Positions 1-6,257 of a stretch of DNA of 17,206 bases are shown here, in pieces. Numbering within the stretch: the first letter of the stretch is position 1; each line of letters starts with the position of its first letter. A model generated the notes under the pieces. That model saw only the letters and a program-made list of their open reading frames with translations. It was not told the origin of the DNA and did no database searches. Both the position numbers and the translations under genes were made by a program. The DNA is from Gemmatimonadota bacterium (GTDB taxonomy: Bacteria; Gemmatimonadota; Gemmatimonadetes; Gemmatimonadales; GWC2-71-9), in the NCBI GenBank assembly GCA_003222235.1, contig QHVD01000105.1:1-17206 (forward strand), read 5' to 3'.

Positions 1-288
1 GACCCCGATGGCGACGAACTGCACCGTTCCCCCGTACTGCGCGTGCGCCTCCCTCATTGAGGGCTCCAGTGCCTTGCACAACGGGCACCACGTCGCCCAG
101 AACTCGAGCAGCACCGGTCGCCGCCCTATGTAGCGGCCCAGGTCCACCGGTTTTCCGTCGAGATCCTCGACCGTCACGATCGGAGCCCTGGTTCCAACTG
201 GGAGGCCCACGTCCTGCCCGGACAGCGCGACCGGAACGAGGAGCGCGAACAGTGCCACGAGCGAAACCGCGCGTAGTTGCTCCGTCAC
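1..288 (-). CDS. Exported TlpA/ResA-like thioredoxin-fold protein (3' part outside window)
   Basis: Ninety-six residues are visible before the window edge. The start is a GTG whose last two bases overlap the TGA of the upstream ccdA-like gene (GTGA, 285-288), so the two are probably translationally coupled. Residues 1-25 form a Sec signal or anchor: a hydrophobic run ending in LVPVALSG. A thioredoxin fold of the AhpC/TSA-TlpA type follows, with FWATWCPLCK near residues 63-72 and redox cysteines C68 and C71. The CPLC motif is acidic-Pro-free, unlike thioredoxin itself (CGPC). Proteins of this family reduce periplasmic disulfides, including those of apocytochrome c, using electrons from a CcdA/DsbD-type membrane partner, which is exactly the upstream neighbour. 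The cis-Pro region and C-terminus are beyond the window, so the subfamily is not settled. Confidence 0.88.
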   Translation of the reverse strand, partial: MTEQLRAVSLVALFALLVPVALSGQDVGLPVGTRAPIVTVEDLDGKPVDLGRYIGRRPVLLEFWATWCPLCKALEPSMREAHAQYGGTVQFVAIGV

Positions 289-986
289 AAGACCTTTCCC
301 GCCTCGACGAAGTAGTACTCCGCCATCGCCAGGAGCGCGACGCCGGCGCCTTTCTTGACCCACACCATCCACGCCCCGGACCTGGGGAGCGCGGCAACCG
401 TGCCCGAGAACAGGCCCACCACGATGAGCAGGGCGGTCATCCCGAGTGAGAACACGAACAAGTACACGAATCCGAGCACACCGCTCCGCGTGGTCGCCAC
501 CCATGTCAGAATGGCGGCGAAGGCCGGGGCGCCGCACGGCGCCGCCACGATCCCCGAGGTGGCGCCGAGCAGGAATACCCCGGGGTACGATCCCCCGGTG
601 AGCCCCGCCGTCCACTCCAGCAGGCGCCGGGGTGCCGAGACCGGGATCACGTCGAGCATGGCAAGGCCGAAGACGAGCAGGAGATTCCCGATCGTGAGCC
701 GCGCCCATGGGCTCGAGCTCACCGTGCCGAACAGCGAGCCGGTGAGCCCGGCGATGAGGCCCAGGATCGCATAGAAGAGCGCGAGGCCCGTCACGTAGGC
801 CAGCGTGAGCCGCACCGTGCGGGCACGGGACCTCTGCCCCGCGCTCGTTCCCGAAAGGATCCCCACCGTGATGGGGATCATCGGGTAGATGCATGGCGTG
901 AGGCTCGTGACCACGCCGGCGCCGAACAGGGTCGCGAGGGCCACCAGTGGATGGTGACTCAGCGTGTCGCCCAGACCCGTCACCAT
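285..986 (-). CDS. ccdA: CcdA/DsbD-beta-type transmembrane thiol-disulfide transporter
   Basis: A 233-residue integral membrane protein with about six hydrophobic segments. It has the two cysteine-proline signatures of the family: TPCIYPMIPIT with C32 in the first helix and APCGAP with C151 in the fourth. These two cysteines carry reducing equivalents from cytoplasmic thioredoxin across the membrane in CcdA and in the DsbD beta domain. The first motif is closer to DsbD than to short CcdA proteins, but there are no flanking alpha or gamma domains; that role may be played by the separately encoded thioredoxin-like protein whose GTG start overlaps this stop codon. The ATG at 984-986 is taken as start; a GTG lies immediately after it. 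A possible -10 (TACATT on the minus strand, 1017-1022) lies 30 bases upstream without a clear -35. The family call is secure; the substrate is not. Confidence 0.9.
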   Translation of the reverse strand: MVTGLGDTLSHHPLVALATLFGAGVVTSLTPCIYPMIPITVGILSGTSAGQRSRARTVRLTLAYVTGLALFYAILGLIAGLTGSLFGTVSSSPWARLTIGNLLLVFGLAMLDVIPVSAPRRLLEWTAGLTGGSYPGVFLLGATSGIVAAPCGAPAFAAILTWVATTRSGVLGFVYLFVFSLGMTALLIVVGLFSGTVAALPRSGAWMVWVKKGAGVALLAMAEYYFVEAGKVL

Positions 987-1042
987 CTGTCTCGCTCAGC
1001 TGCGCGCATGAGGTGCAATGTAGCACCGCTCGGGCGCGCGAT

Positions 1043-1117
1043 GTTCACGGCTGAAGCCGCGACTCGGCCCCTCCCCGCTGAAGCGGGCGGTGAACGCCCC
1101 CGGCCGGTTTACCGGCC
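1043..1117. terminator. Cluster of three small hairpins after the Gfo/Idh gene; possible terminator or structured leader
   Basis: The 192-base gap 987-1178 holds no gene. It contains three perfect hairpins: CGGC-TGAA-GCCG (1048-1059), CCCGC-TGAA-GCGGG (1074-1087) and GGCCGG-TTTA-CCGGCC (1102-1117). GTTCAC (1043-1048) and GTGAAC (1090-1095) are also complementary and would enclose the first two hairpins in a three-way junction. The first two share the same TGAA loop. There is no T-run on either strand, so a classical intrinsic terminator is not shown. The position, 61 bases past the stop of the upstream gene and about 57 bases before the ccdA start, fits either transcription end or a 5' leader. 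Confidence 0.35.
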
Positions 1118-1178
1118 AGAGGCCGAGCCGCGAGTTCACTCGCGCCATCACGACGGCGCGCACCCTGCCGTACCGCCG

Positions 1179-2513
1179 TCACACGCTCCACCCCGAGCGA
1201 TAGGTCGGCCGGATGTACTCCTCCGGGATCGTGGCGTTCGCCACCTGCCCCGTTTCGGGGTTGAGCTCCAGCACTCTTCCCGTGCGCACCGCGAGATCGC
1301 CGAGCAACACCATTTCCGTGAGCGGCCCTGCGTACTCGGCGAAGCTCGAGTTGGTCTGGCCCTCGCCCTTACACGCCGCGATCCACTCCTTGTGGACGCC
1401 CGGCGACCGCGGGTATTTCGGCGCGGGCGGGTGCGCGACTATCTCCGCCTGCTTCGCGGGATCGAGCAGCCGCGGCTCGTCGCCGTAGGTGCCGGCGAGC
1501 AGCTTGCCGTCGGTCCCGATCCAGAGCTGGCCGCTCGTATCGGGCGGCCAACGGACATCGTCGGGCGCCTCGGGCGGGCGCGGCGGGTAGAGGCTCCCGT
1601 CTCGCCATACGACCTTCACTTCGGGCCGGCCACTGCGGGCCGCGAAGGAGTAGGTGATGCGGGAGCCGGCCGGCGGCGTTTCCGTGAAGAGTTGGGTCGA
1701 TTCCGGCTCGATCCGCGTCGGGTAGCCGAGGTTGAGCGTCCAGAACGCGGCGTCCATGATGTGACAGGCCATGTCGCCCAGGGCCCCGGTGCCGAAGTCC
1801 CACCAGCCGCGCCACTTGAACGGGGCATACGCGGGGTTGTACGGCCGGGAGGGCGCGGGGCCGAGCCACAGGTCCCAGGCGAGCGTGGCAGGCGTGTAGT
1901 ACTCCTGCAGGGGGCGATCCACCGCCTGCGGCCAGATCGGGCGGTTGGTCCAGAGATGCACCTCGCGCACCGTCCCGATCGCGCCGGCCTCGACCCATTC
2001 ACGGATCTGGCGCGTGCCCTCGGCCGCATGTCCCTGGTTCCCCATCTGTGTGACGACCTTGTGTTTCTTGGCCGCCTCGGCCATGGCCCGCACCTCGCCG
2101 ATGGTGCGCGCGAGCGGCTTCTCGCAGTACACGTGCTTGCCGGCTTTCATCGCCAGGATCGCGGCGGCGGCATGGGTGTGGTCGGGCGTCGCGACCGTGA
2201 CGGCATCGATCCGCTTCGCTTCCTTGTCGAGCATCTCGCGGAAGTCTTTATAGCGCTTCGCCTTAGGGTAGGTCGCGTAGGAGTCGGCCGCGCTCACGTC
2301 GTCCACGTCACACAAGGCGTAGATGTTCTCGATGCTCACGCCGCGCACGTCCTCGCGGCCCCGCCCGCCGACGCCGATGCACGCGATGTTGAGCGTGTCG
2401 CTCGGCGCGCGAATCCCTCGCCCGAGGACGTGCCGCGGCACGATGGTGAAGGCGGCGAGGCCGGCGCCGACGTTGCCGACGAATGTCCGTCTCGAGATGC
2501 GTTTGCGTGCCAT
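1179..2513 (-). CDS. Tat-exported Gfo/Idh/MocA family oxidoreductase
   Basis: 444 residues from the ATG at 2511-2513. This start is preferred over an upstream in-frame one because GGAG sits just ahead of it and the protein then begins with a twin-arginine signal (SRRTFVG, residues 8-13, then a hydrophobic stretch). The NAD(P)-binding Rossmann fold starts at LNIACIGVGGRG (GVGGRG at 47-52). The family signature EKP is at 131-133, its lysine being the usual catalytic residue. The C-terminal substrate domain has WWDFGTGALGDMACHIMD (238-254), typical of the large exported subgroup in Planctomycetes, Bacteroidetes and Gemmatimonadota. Such enzymes oxidise or reduce sugars or cyclitols with bound NAD(P). 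It follows sorB by 34 bases and appears to be the last gene of the DUF1080-MFS-sorAB operon. The exact sugar cannot be read from sequence. Confidence 0.92.
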   Translation of the reverse strand: MARKRISRRTFVGNVGAGLAAFTIVPRHVLGRGIRAPSDTLNIACIGVGGRGREDVRGVSIENIYALCDVDDVSAADSYATYPKAKRYKDFREMLDKEAKRIDAVTVATPDHTHAAAAILAMKAGKHVYCEKPLARTIGEVRAMAEAAKKHKVVTQMGNQGHAAEGTRQIREWVEAGAIGTVREVHLWTNRPIWPQAVDRPLQEYYTPATLAWDLWLGPAPSRPYNPAYAPFKWRGWWDFGTGALGDMACHIMDAAFWTLNLGYPTRIEPESTQLFTETPPAGSRITYSFAARSGRPEVKVVWRDGSLYPPRPPEAPDDVRWPPDTSGQLWIGTDGKLLAGTYGDEPRLLDPAKQAEIVAHPPAPKYPRSPGVHKEWIAACKGEGQTNSSFAEYAGPLTEMVLLGDLAVRTGRVLELNPETGQVANATIPEEYIRPTYRSGWSV

Positions 2514-2547
2514 AGTCTCCGTCCTCTTTGAATAAATCAGCGGGAGC

Positions 2548-2958
2548 TCAGCGCCCTCCGTAATTGGCCTGCAGGTACGCGATGATGCGCCAGGCGATCG
2601 GCTGCGGAATCTCCGCACCATGCACGTCGATCATTTTCTTGACCGTCGCCTCCCACTGCGCCGGCGGCAGCGGCGGCTGCATCGTGATATAGCGGAGGCT
2701 GTGGCAAGTCGAGCAGAAGCTCTGCACCAACTCGCGCCCGTCGCTCGGCGCAAGGCCGGGGGTGGCGAGCGGGAAGGGTCCGGCAGAGTACACGCCGCCG
2801 GTTTGGGGCAACGGCCTCCGAAACGCGCCGGGACGCGCATCGGCGTATTCCCCGGCGCTCACCAGCCCGGGGAGGCTGTCCCGCTGGGCGACCGGAGCGC
2901 CGCCGAACGCGGTGGCCGCACCGAGTGCCGGGACGATCATCCAAGGCCGGCGGGTCAC
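2548..2958 (-). CDS. sorB: SorB-like monohaem cytochrome c subunit of sulfite dehydrogenase
   Basis: 136 residues. The start is a GTG inside a GTGA overlap with the sorA stop codon (2955-2958). Longer reading in this frame would run through sorA, so it is rejected. An N-terminal signal (WMIVPALGAATAFGG, residues 6-20, preceded by RR) leads to a single haem c site, CSTCH at 82-86. Methionines at 93 and 109 (VKKMI) are candidate distal ligands. The C-terminal helix PIAWRIIAYLQANYGG is the usual last helix of class I cytochromes c. In SorAB the cytochrome takes electrons from the molybdenum centre and passes them to the respiratory chain. Position directly after sorA, with coupled translation, supports a stoichiometric complex. 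Identity as SorB rests mainly on this context; as a cytochrome c it is secure. Confidence 0.87.
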   Translation of the reverse strand: MTRRPWMIVPALGAATAFGGAPVAQRDSLPGLVSAGEYADARPGAFRRPLPQTGGVYSAGPFPLATPGLAPSDGRELVQSFCSTCHSLRYITMQPPLPPAQWEATVKKMIDVHGAEIPQPIAWRIIAYLQANYGGR

Positions 2959-4226
2959 AACCTGCCTCCTCCCCCAACCACGATCGACTGGCGCTCGATC
3001 CGGTTCCACAGGTAGCCGCCCGGGTTCCAGACGCCCTCGTCCGGCTGCATGTTGCCCGCCTCGTCGGTTGCGCGCACGGCGAGGGTCGCAACTCCGGTCT
3101 CGCGCGGCGTCCATGCAGCTTCCCAGGTCCGGAACGCATAGGGCCCGTGGTCGGTGCCCAACTCCGCGTCACGCCAGGAGTGACCGTCATCCTCCGAGAT
3201 CTCCACCTTGCCGACCCGACCGTACCCGCTGAAGGCGATCCCCCGTACCGTCACCGGGAGGCCGGCCGGCAGCTTGGCGTTGCCGTCGGGGCTGATGAGG
3301 AACGAGCGCACCGGCATCCGGTGAATCGGGATCATCCGGACGGCGCCTGCCCGCGCCGAGTCGGGCGTCGTCGAGCCGCGCGGGGTGTCGGGGATCCGAT
3401 ACGCGCTCTTCATCCAGAAGTTGTCGTCGGGCTGGTCGAGCACCCGAATCCAGGTGAGCGCCTTCACCCAGTAGGTGGCGAACCAGCCCGGCACCACGAG
3501 CCGGATCGGAAACCCGTTCAGCATGGGGAGGGGTTCGCCGTTCATCGCGTAGGCGACGAGCGAGTCGTGCAGTGCCGGCTCGTCGAGGTTCAGCGATTTG
3601 AGAAAGCGGTGCGAGCCCTTCCCGATCGGTCCTCGGCCCCGGTCCAGCCCCTCGAACTGCACGGCGACCGCGCCCGGCTGCACCTCAGCGGCTTCGAGCA
3701 GACTCGAGAGACGCGCGCCAGTCCAGACGGCGTTCCCCATCGCGCCGTTGCCCCACTGGCCTCCCGGCACGCGCGGCTGGAGCCGGCTTCGGCTGTTGCC
3801 GGAGCACTGGTTCACGGCGGCGACGGTGACCGCGGGGTACTTGCTGACCAGATCGTCGAAGGAGAGCGAGAGCACTCGGCGGACTTGGCCGCCGACCTCG
3901 AGACGCCACCTGGAGAGGTCGATGGCGTTCGGGTGCTGATCGAGGTGCCAGCGCACGAAGAACGCGGCGTTGGGGGTGAAGGGGGACGCGAAGTAGTCGC
4001 GCGGCGTCTCGAGTTGGACCGGACGGTCGGTGAGCACGATCAACGGCAGCTTTTGGGGATAGGCGACGAGCGGGCCGCTGGAGTTCCAGGCGACGTTCGG
4101 GGCTTGGCGCTGGGGAAGCGGGCGGCCGGTCTCGGGTGGGAGCAGTTCGCCGAGCGCGACGCCCGCGCCGCCGACCCCGAGGAGCTTGAGCCACTCCCGC
4201 CGCGACAGGTGGTCTGGGTCCTTCAT
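2955..4226 (-). CDS. sorA: Periplasmic molybdopterin sulfite dehydrogenase catalytic subunit (SorA-like)
   Basis: 423 residues of the sulfite oxidase family. A Tat-type signal (SRREWLKLLGVGGAG, 8-22) indicates export after cofactor insertion. The molybdenum-binding cysteine is C141 in NQCSGNSR, followed by GQWGNGAMGNAVWTGARL (156-172), a conserved cofactor-pocket stretch. The C-terminal third (from about residue 290) matches the Ig-like dimerisation domain, with KVEISEDDGHSW and WEAAWTPRETG. There is no fused haem b5 domain, as expected for the bacterial SorA type that uses a separate cytochrome. The reaction is sulfite + H2O to sulfate with two electrons to cytochrome c. The gene starts three bases after the MFS transporter stop and overlaps sorB by GTGA. 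A plain MsrP-like function is less likely because that family is shorter and lacks the dimerisation domain. Confidence 0.9.
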   Translation of the reverse strand: MKDPDHLSRREWLKLLGVGGAGVALGELLPPETGRPLPQRQAPNVAWNSSGPLVAYPQKLPLIVLTDRPVQLETPRDYFASPFTPNAAFFVRWHLDQHPNAIDLSRWRLEVGGQVRRVLSLSFDDLVSKYPAVTVAAVNQCSGNSRSRLQPRVPGGQWGNGAMGNAVWTGARLSSLLEAAEVQPGAVAVQFEGLDRGRGPIGKGSHRFLKSLNLDEPALHDSLVAYAMNGEPLPMLNGFPIRLVVPGWFATYWVKALTWIRVLDQPDDNFWMKSAYRIPDTPRGSTTPDSARAGAVRMIPIHRMPVRSFLISPDGNAKLPAGLPVTVRGIAFSGYGRVGKVEISEDDGHSWRDAELGTDHGPYAFRTWEAAWTPRETGVATLAVRATDEAGNMQPDEGVWNPGGYLWNRIERQSIVVGGGGRL

Positions 4227-4229
4227 CGC

Positions 4230-5465
4230 TCAATCGGCCGTCACCGGTTGCGGCGCGCGCGCGGTTCCCGGGCGGAACAGCGCCGCGAAAAACAGCAGGA
4301 CGACCGCCGCGAACCCGGCGGGCAGCATCCAGAAGCTGGGCCAACGCTCCAAGGTCAGGTGCGCCGCGCCGTCCAGGAACCGGTTGTACACGTTGCCAGC
4401 CACCTGTGCGCCGATGAGCATGCCGATGCCATAGGTGACCAGCACGAGGAACCCCTGCGCCTGGCCGCGGACGGCCGGCGTCGATTTCTTGTCCACGTAG
4501 ATCTGCCCGGTCACGAAAAAGAAGTCGTAGCAGACGCCGTGGAGCAGAATACCGATGAGAATCATCGAGAAGATGGCGGTGGGTGCGGCGATCGCAAACA
4601 GAGCGTAGCGCAGGACCCAAGCGGCCATGCCAACCATGAGCATCCGCTTGACGCCGAGCCGGACGAACATCAGCGGCATGAGCAACATGAAGCCGACCTC
4701 GGACATCTGGCCGAGCGACTGCGTCGCCGCGATCCTGGTGACGCCGGCATCGCCCAGGAAGATCTGGGTGAAGTTGTAGTAGGCCGCCAGCGGGATGCAC
4801 AAGAGGAATGAGGCCACGATGAAGACATAGAACGGGCGATCCCCGAGCTGCGCCAGGGCGTCGAGGCCGGCGATGCTGCGCAGCGAGACCCGCTGCCCCG
4901 CGCCCGGCGGAGGCGTGTGCGGCAGGGTGAAGCTGTAGAGCCCGAGCAGGACGCTGGCAGTGGCGGCGGTGTAGACCGGCAGAGCCGTGCGCTCCGCGAC
5001 GACTCCGATCAGCGGGCCCAGCACGAAGCTGATGGACAACCCGGCCACGATCCAGCCGATGGTGCCGAACACCCGGATCAGGGGAAACTGTTTCTCCTGC
5101 GACTGGATGTGGTGGAACGCCAGGCTGTTCGCGAGGCCGAGCGTCGGCATGTAGCACAGGTTGTAGAGCAGCAGGAGCAGGATGAACACCACGGGCGCGC
5201 CCACGGCGCGGGGCACGGTGAACATCACGACGCCGCCCAGCAAGTGGAGCACACCCAGCACCTTCTCGGTCGCGAAGTAGCGATCGGCGACGAGCCCCAG
5301 GAAGAACGGCGCGACGATGGCCGCGATCGGGTTCACCGTATAGGGCCAGTGCGTCAGCGTCTCCATCCCATGGTTGGTCATGAACACCGCGATCGTCGTG
5401 TACCAGGCGCCCCAGATGAAGAACTGCAGGAACATCATCACAGACAGCCTGGCGCGGACGCTCAC
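4230..5465 (-). CDS. MFS transporter, NupG-like nucleoside/sugar:proton symporter
   Basis: 411 residues with about twelve hydrophobic segments. The GTG start overlaps the stop of the DUF1080 gene (GTGA, 5462-5465). The same frame stays open up to 6233, but that stretch reads antisense-like Arg-rich protein inside the DUF1080 gene and is rejected. Recognisable stretches are MMFLQFFIWGAWYTT in helix 1, FPLIRVFGTIGWIVAGL mid-protein, GQMSEVGFMLLMP and HGVCYDFFFVTGQIYVD. These are hallmarks of the nucleoside:H+ symporter branch of the major facilitator superfamily that, in Planctomycetes and Bacteroidetes, often sits beside Gfo/Idh and DUF1080 genes. It probably imports a product of periplasmic sugar processing. 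Which solute is not determinable from the sequence. Confidence 0.88.
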   Translation of the reverse strand: MSVRARLSVMMFLQFFIWGAWYTTIAVFMTNHGMETLTHWPYTVNPIAAIVAPFFLGLVADRYFATEKVLGVLHLLGGVVMFTVPRAVGAPVVFILLLLLYNLCYMPTLGLANSLAFHHIQSQEKQFPLIRVFGTIGWIVAGLSISFVLGPLIGVVAERTALPVYTAATASVLLGLYSFTLPHTPPPGAGQRVSLRSIAGLDALAQLGDRPFYVFIVASFLLCIPLAAYYNFTQIFLGDAGVTRIAATQSLGQMSEVGFMLLMPLMFVRLGVKRMLMVGMAAWVLRYALFAIAAPTAIFSMILIGILLHGVCYDFFFVTGQIYVDKKSTPAVRGQAQGFLVLVTYGIGMLIGAQVAGNVYNRFLDGAAHLTLERWPSFWMLPAGFAAVVLLFFAALFRPGTARAPQPVTAD

Positions 5466-6196
5466 GGGAGCACCCGGATCTTGATGTTGCGGTAGGCGAC
5501 GCGATCGCCGTGGTCTTGCAGCCCGATGTAGCCCTCGGCGTTGCGCCCATAGCGCGGGTGCGTCGCGAACTTGCTGGCCTTGACTTTGGCTTCCCAGCCC
5601 GGGCTGCCCAGCTCGTACTCGACCACCTTCACGCCGTTCAGCCAGTGCTCCACGTGACTCCCCTTCACCACGATGCGCACGCGATTCCACTCGCCGGCTG
5701 GCTTCACGACGCCGGGTGGGGAGGGATACAGGCCGTAGTCGGACCCGGCGGCGGTGAGGCGGGACTGCCCGTCGGGGTGCTTCGCGTCGTCCAGCACCTG
5801 CATCTCCGGGGCGGTCCAGTAGATCGCGTCGTCGTCCTCGCTCGCGCGATAAAAGATGCCGCTGTTGCCCCCGGGCGCCACGTTCCACTCGAGCGTGAGC
5901 TCGAAGTCGCGGAACTTCTCCCGCGTCATGATGTCGCCGGCCGGGGCCATGCGCGCGAGCGTCCCGCCCACGGCCTTCCAGCCCGACGGCATCGAATCCA
6001 TCTTGAACCCGCGCCAACCTGTGGTGGTCTTTCCGTCGAAGAGGAGCCGCCACCCGGCGGCGCCCTCGGCCGGAGTGAGGGTGTCGAGGGCCGCCTGGCG
6101 GGAAGCTTTGTCCGCCTGGGCGGGCGCGGTTCCGGTCGCGAGCAGCGTCGCGCCGAAGACCGCGGTGAGAACGACGGCCGGCGTGCGATGGTCCAC
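5462..6196 (-). CDS. Exported DUF1080 protein, 3-keto-glycoside hydrolase-like
   Basis: 244 residues. The GTG at 6194-6196 follows a good GGAGAG ribosome site by six bases and opens a Sec signal peptide with likely cleavage after TAPA (residue 26). The mature part is one concanavalin-like beta-sandwich with all the usual DUF1080 landmarks: GWRLLFDGKTTTGWRGFK (48-65), NSGIFYR (111-117), PEMQVLDD (130-137), HWLNGVKVVEY (184-194) and GYIGLQDHG ending in YRNIKIRVLP (222-244). Members studied elsewhere hydrolyse 3-keto-glycosides or 3-keto-disaccharides, following oxidation of the sugar by a dehydrogenase of the Gfo/Idh type. Such an enzyme is the fifth gene of this same operon. It is probably the first gene of the operon, 61 bases past the stop of an unrelated exported protein. 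Confidence 0.9.
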   Translation of the reverse strand: MDHRTPAVVLTAVFGATLLATGTAPAQADKASRQAALDTLTPAEGAAGWRLLFDGKTTTGWRGFKMDSMPSGWKAVGGTLARMAPAGDIMTREKFRDFELTLEWNVAPGGNSGIFYRASEDDDAIYWTAPEMQVLDDAKHPDGQSRLTAAGSDYGLYPSPPGVVKPAGEWNRVRIVVKGSHVEHWLNGVKVVEYELGSPGWEAKVKASKFATHPRYGRNAEGYIGLQDHGDRVAYRNIKIRVLP

Positions 6197-6257
6197 GGTT
6201 CTCTCCGGATAGGGTTCCCGAGTCTGACGGCAAGTGCCGGAGCTCTAGACTACGGCC

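Noticed and set aside
951..2531. Long plus-strand open frame (526 codons) opposite the Gfo/Idh gene
   Set aside because: Arg/Pro/Ala-rich shadow with no family motifs; the minus strand encodes a recognisable Gfo/Idh/MocA protein across it.
2925..4811. Plus-strand open frame of 628 codons opposite sorA and the MFS gene
   Set aside because: His/Arg/Asp-rich low-complexity translation typical of antisense frames in GC-rich genes; sorA and the transporter are clear on the minus strand.
5466..6233. N-terminal extension of the MFS frame to 6233
   Set aside because: It overlaps the whole DUF1080 gene and translates to Arg-rich nonsense; the GTG in the GTGA overlap is the sensible start.
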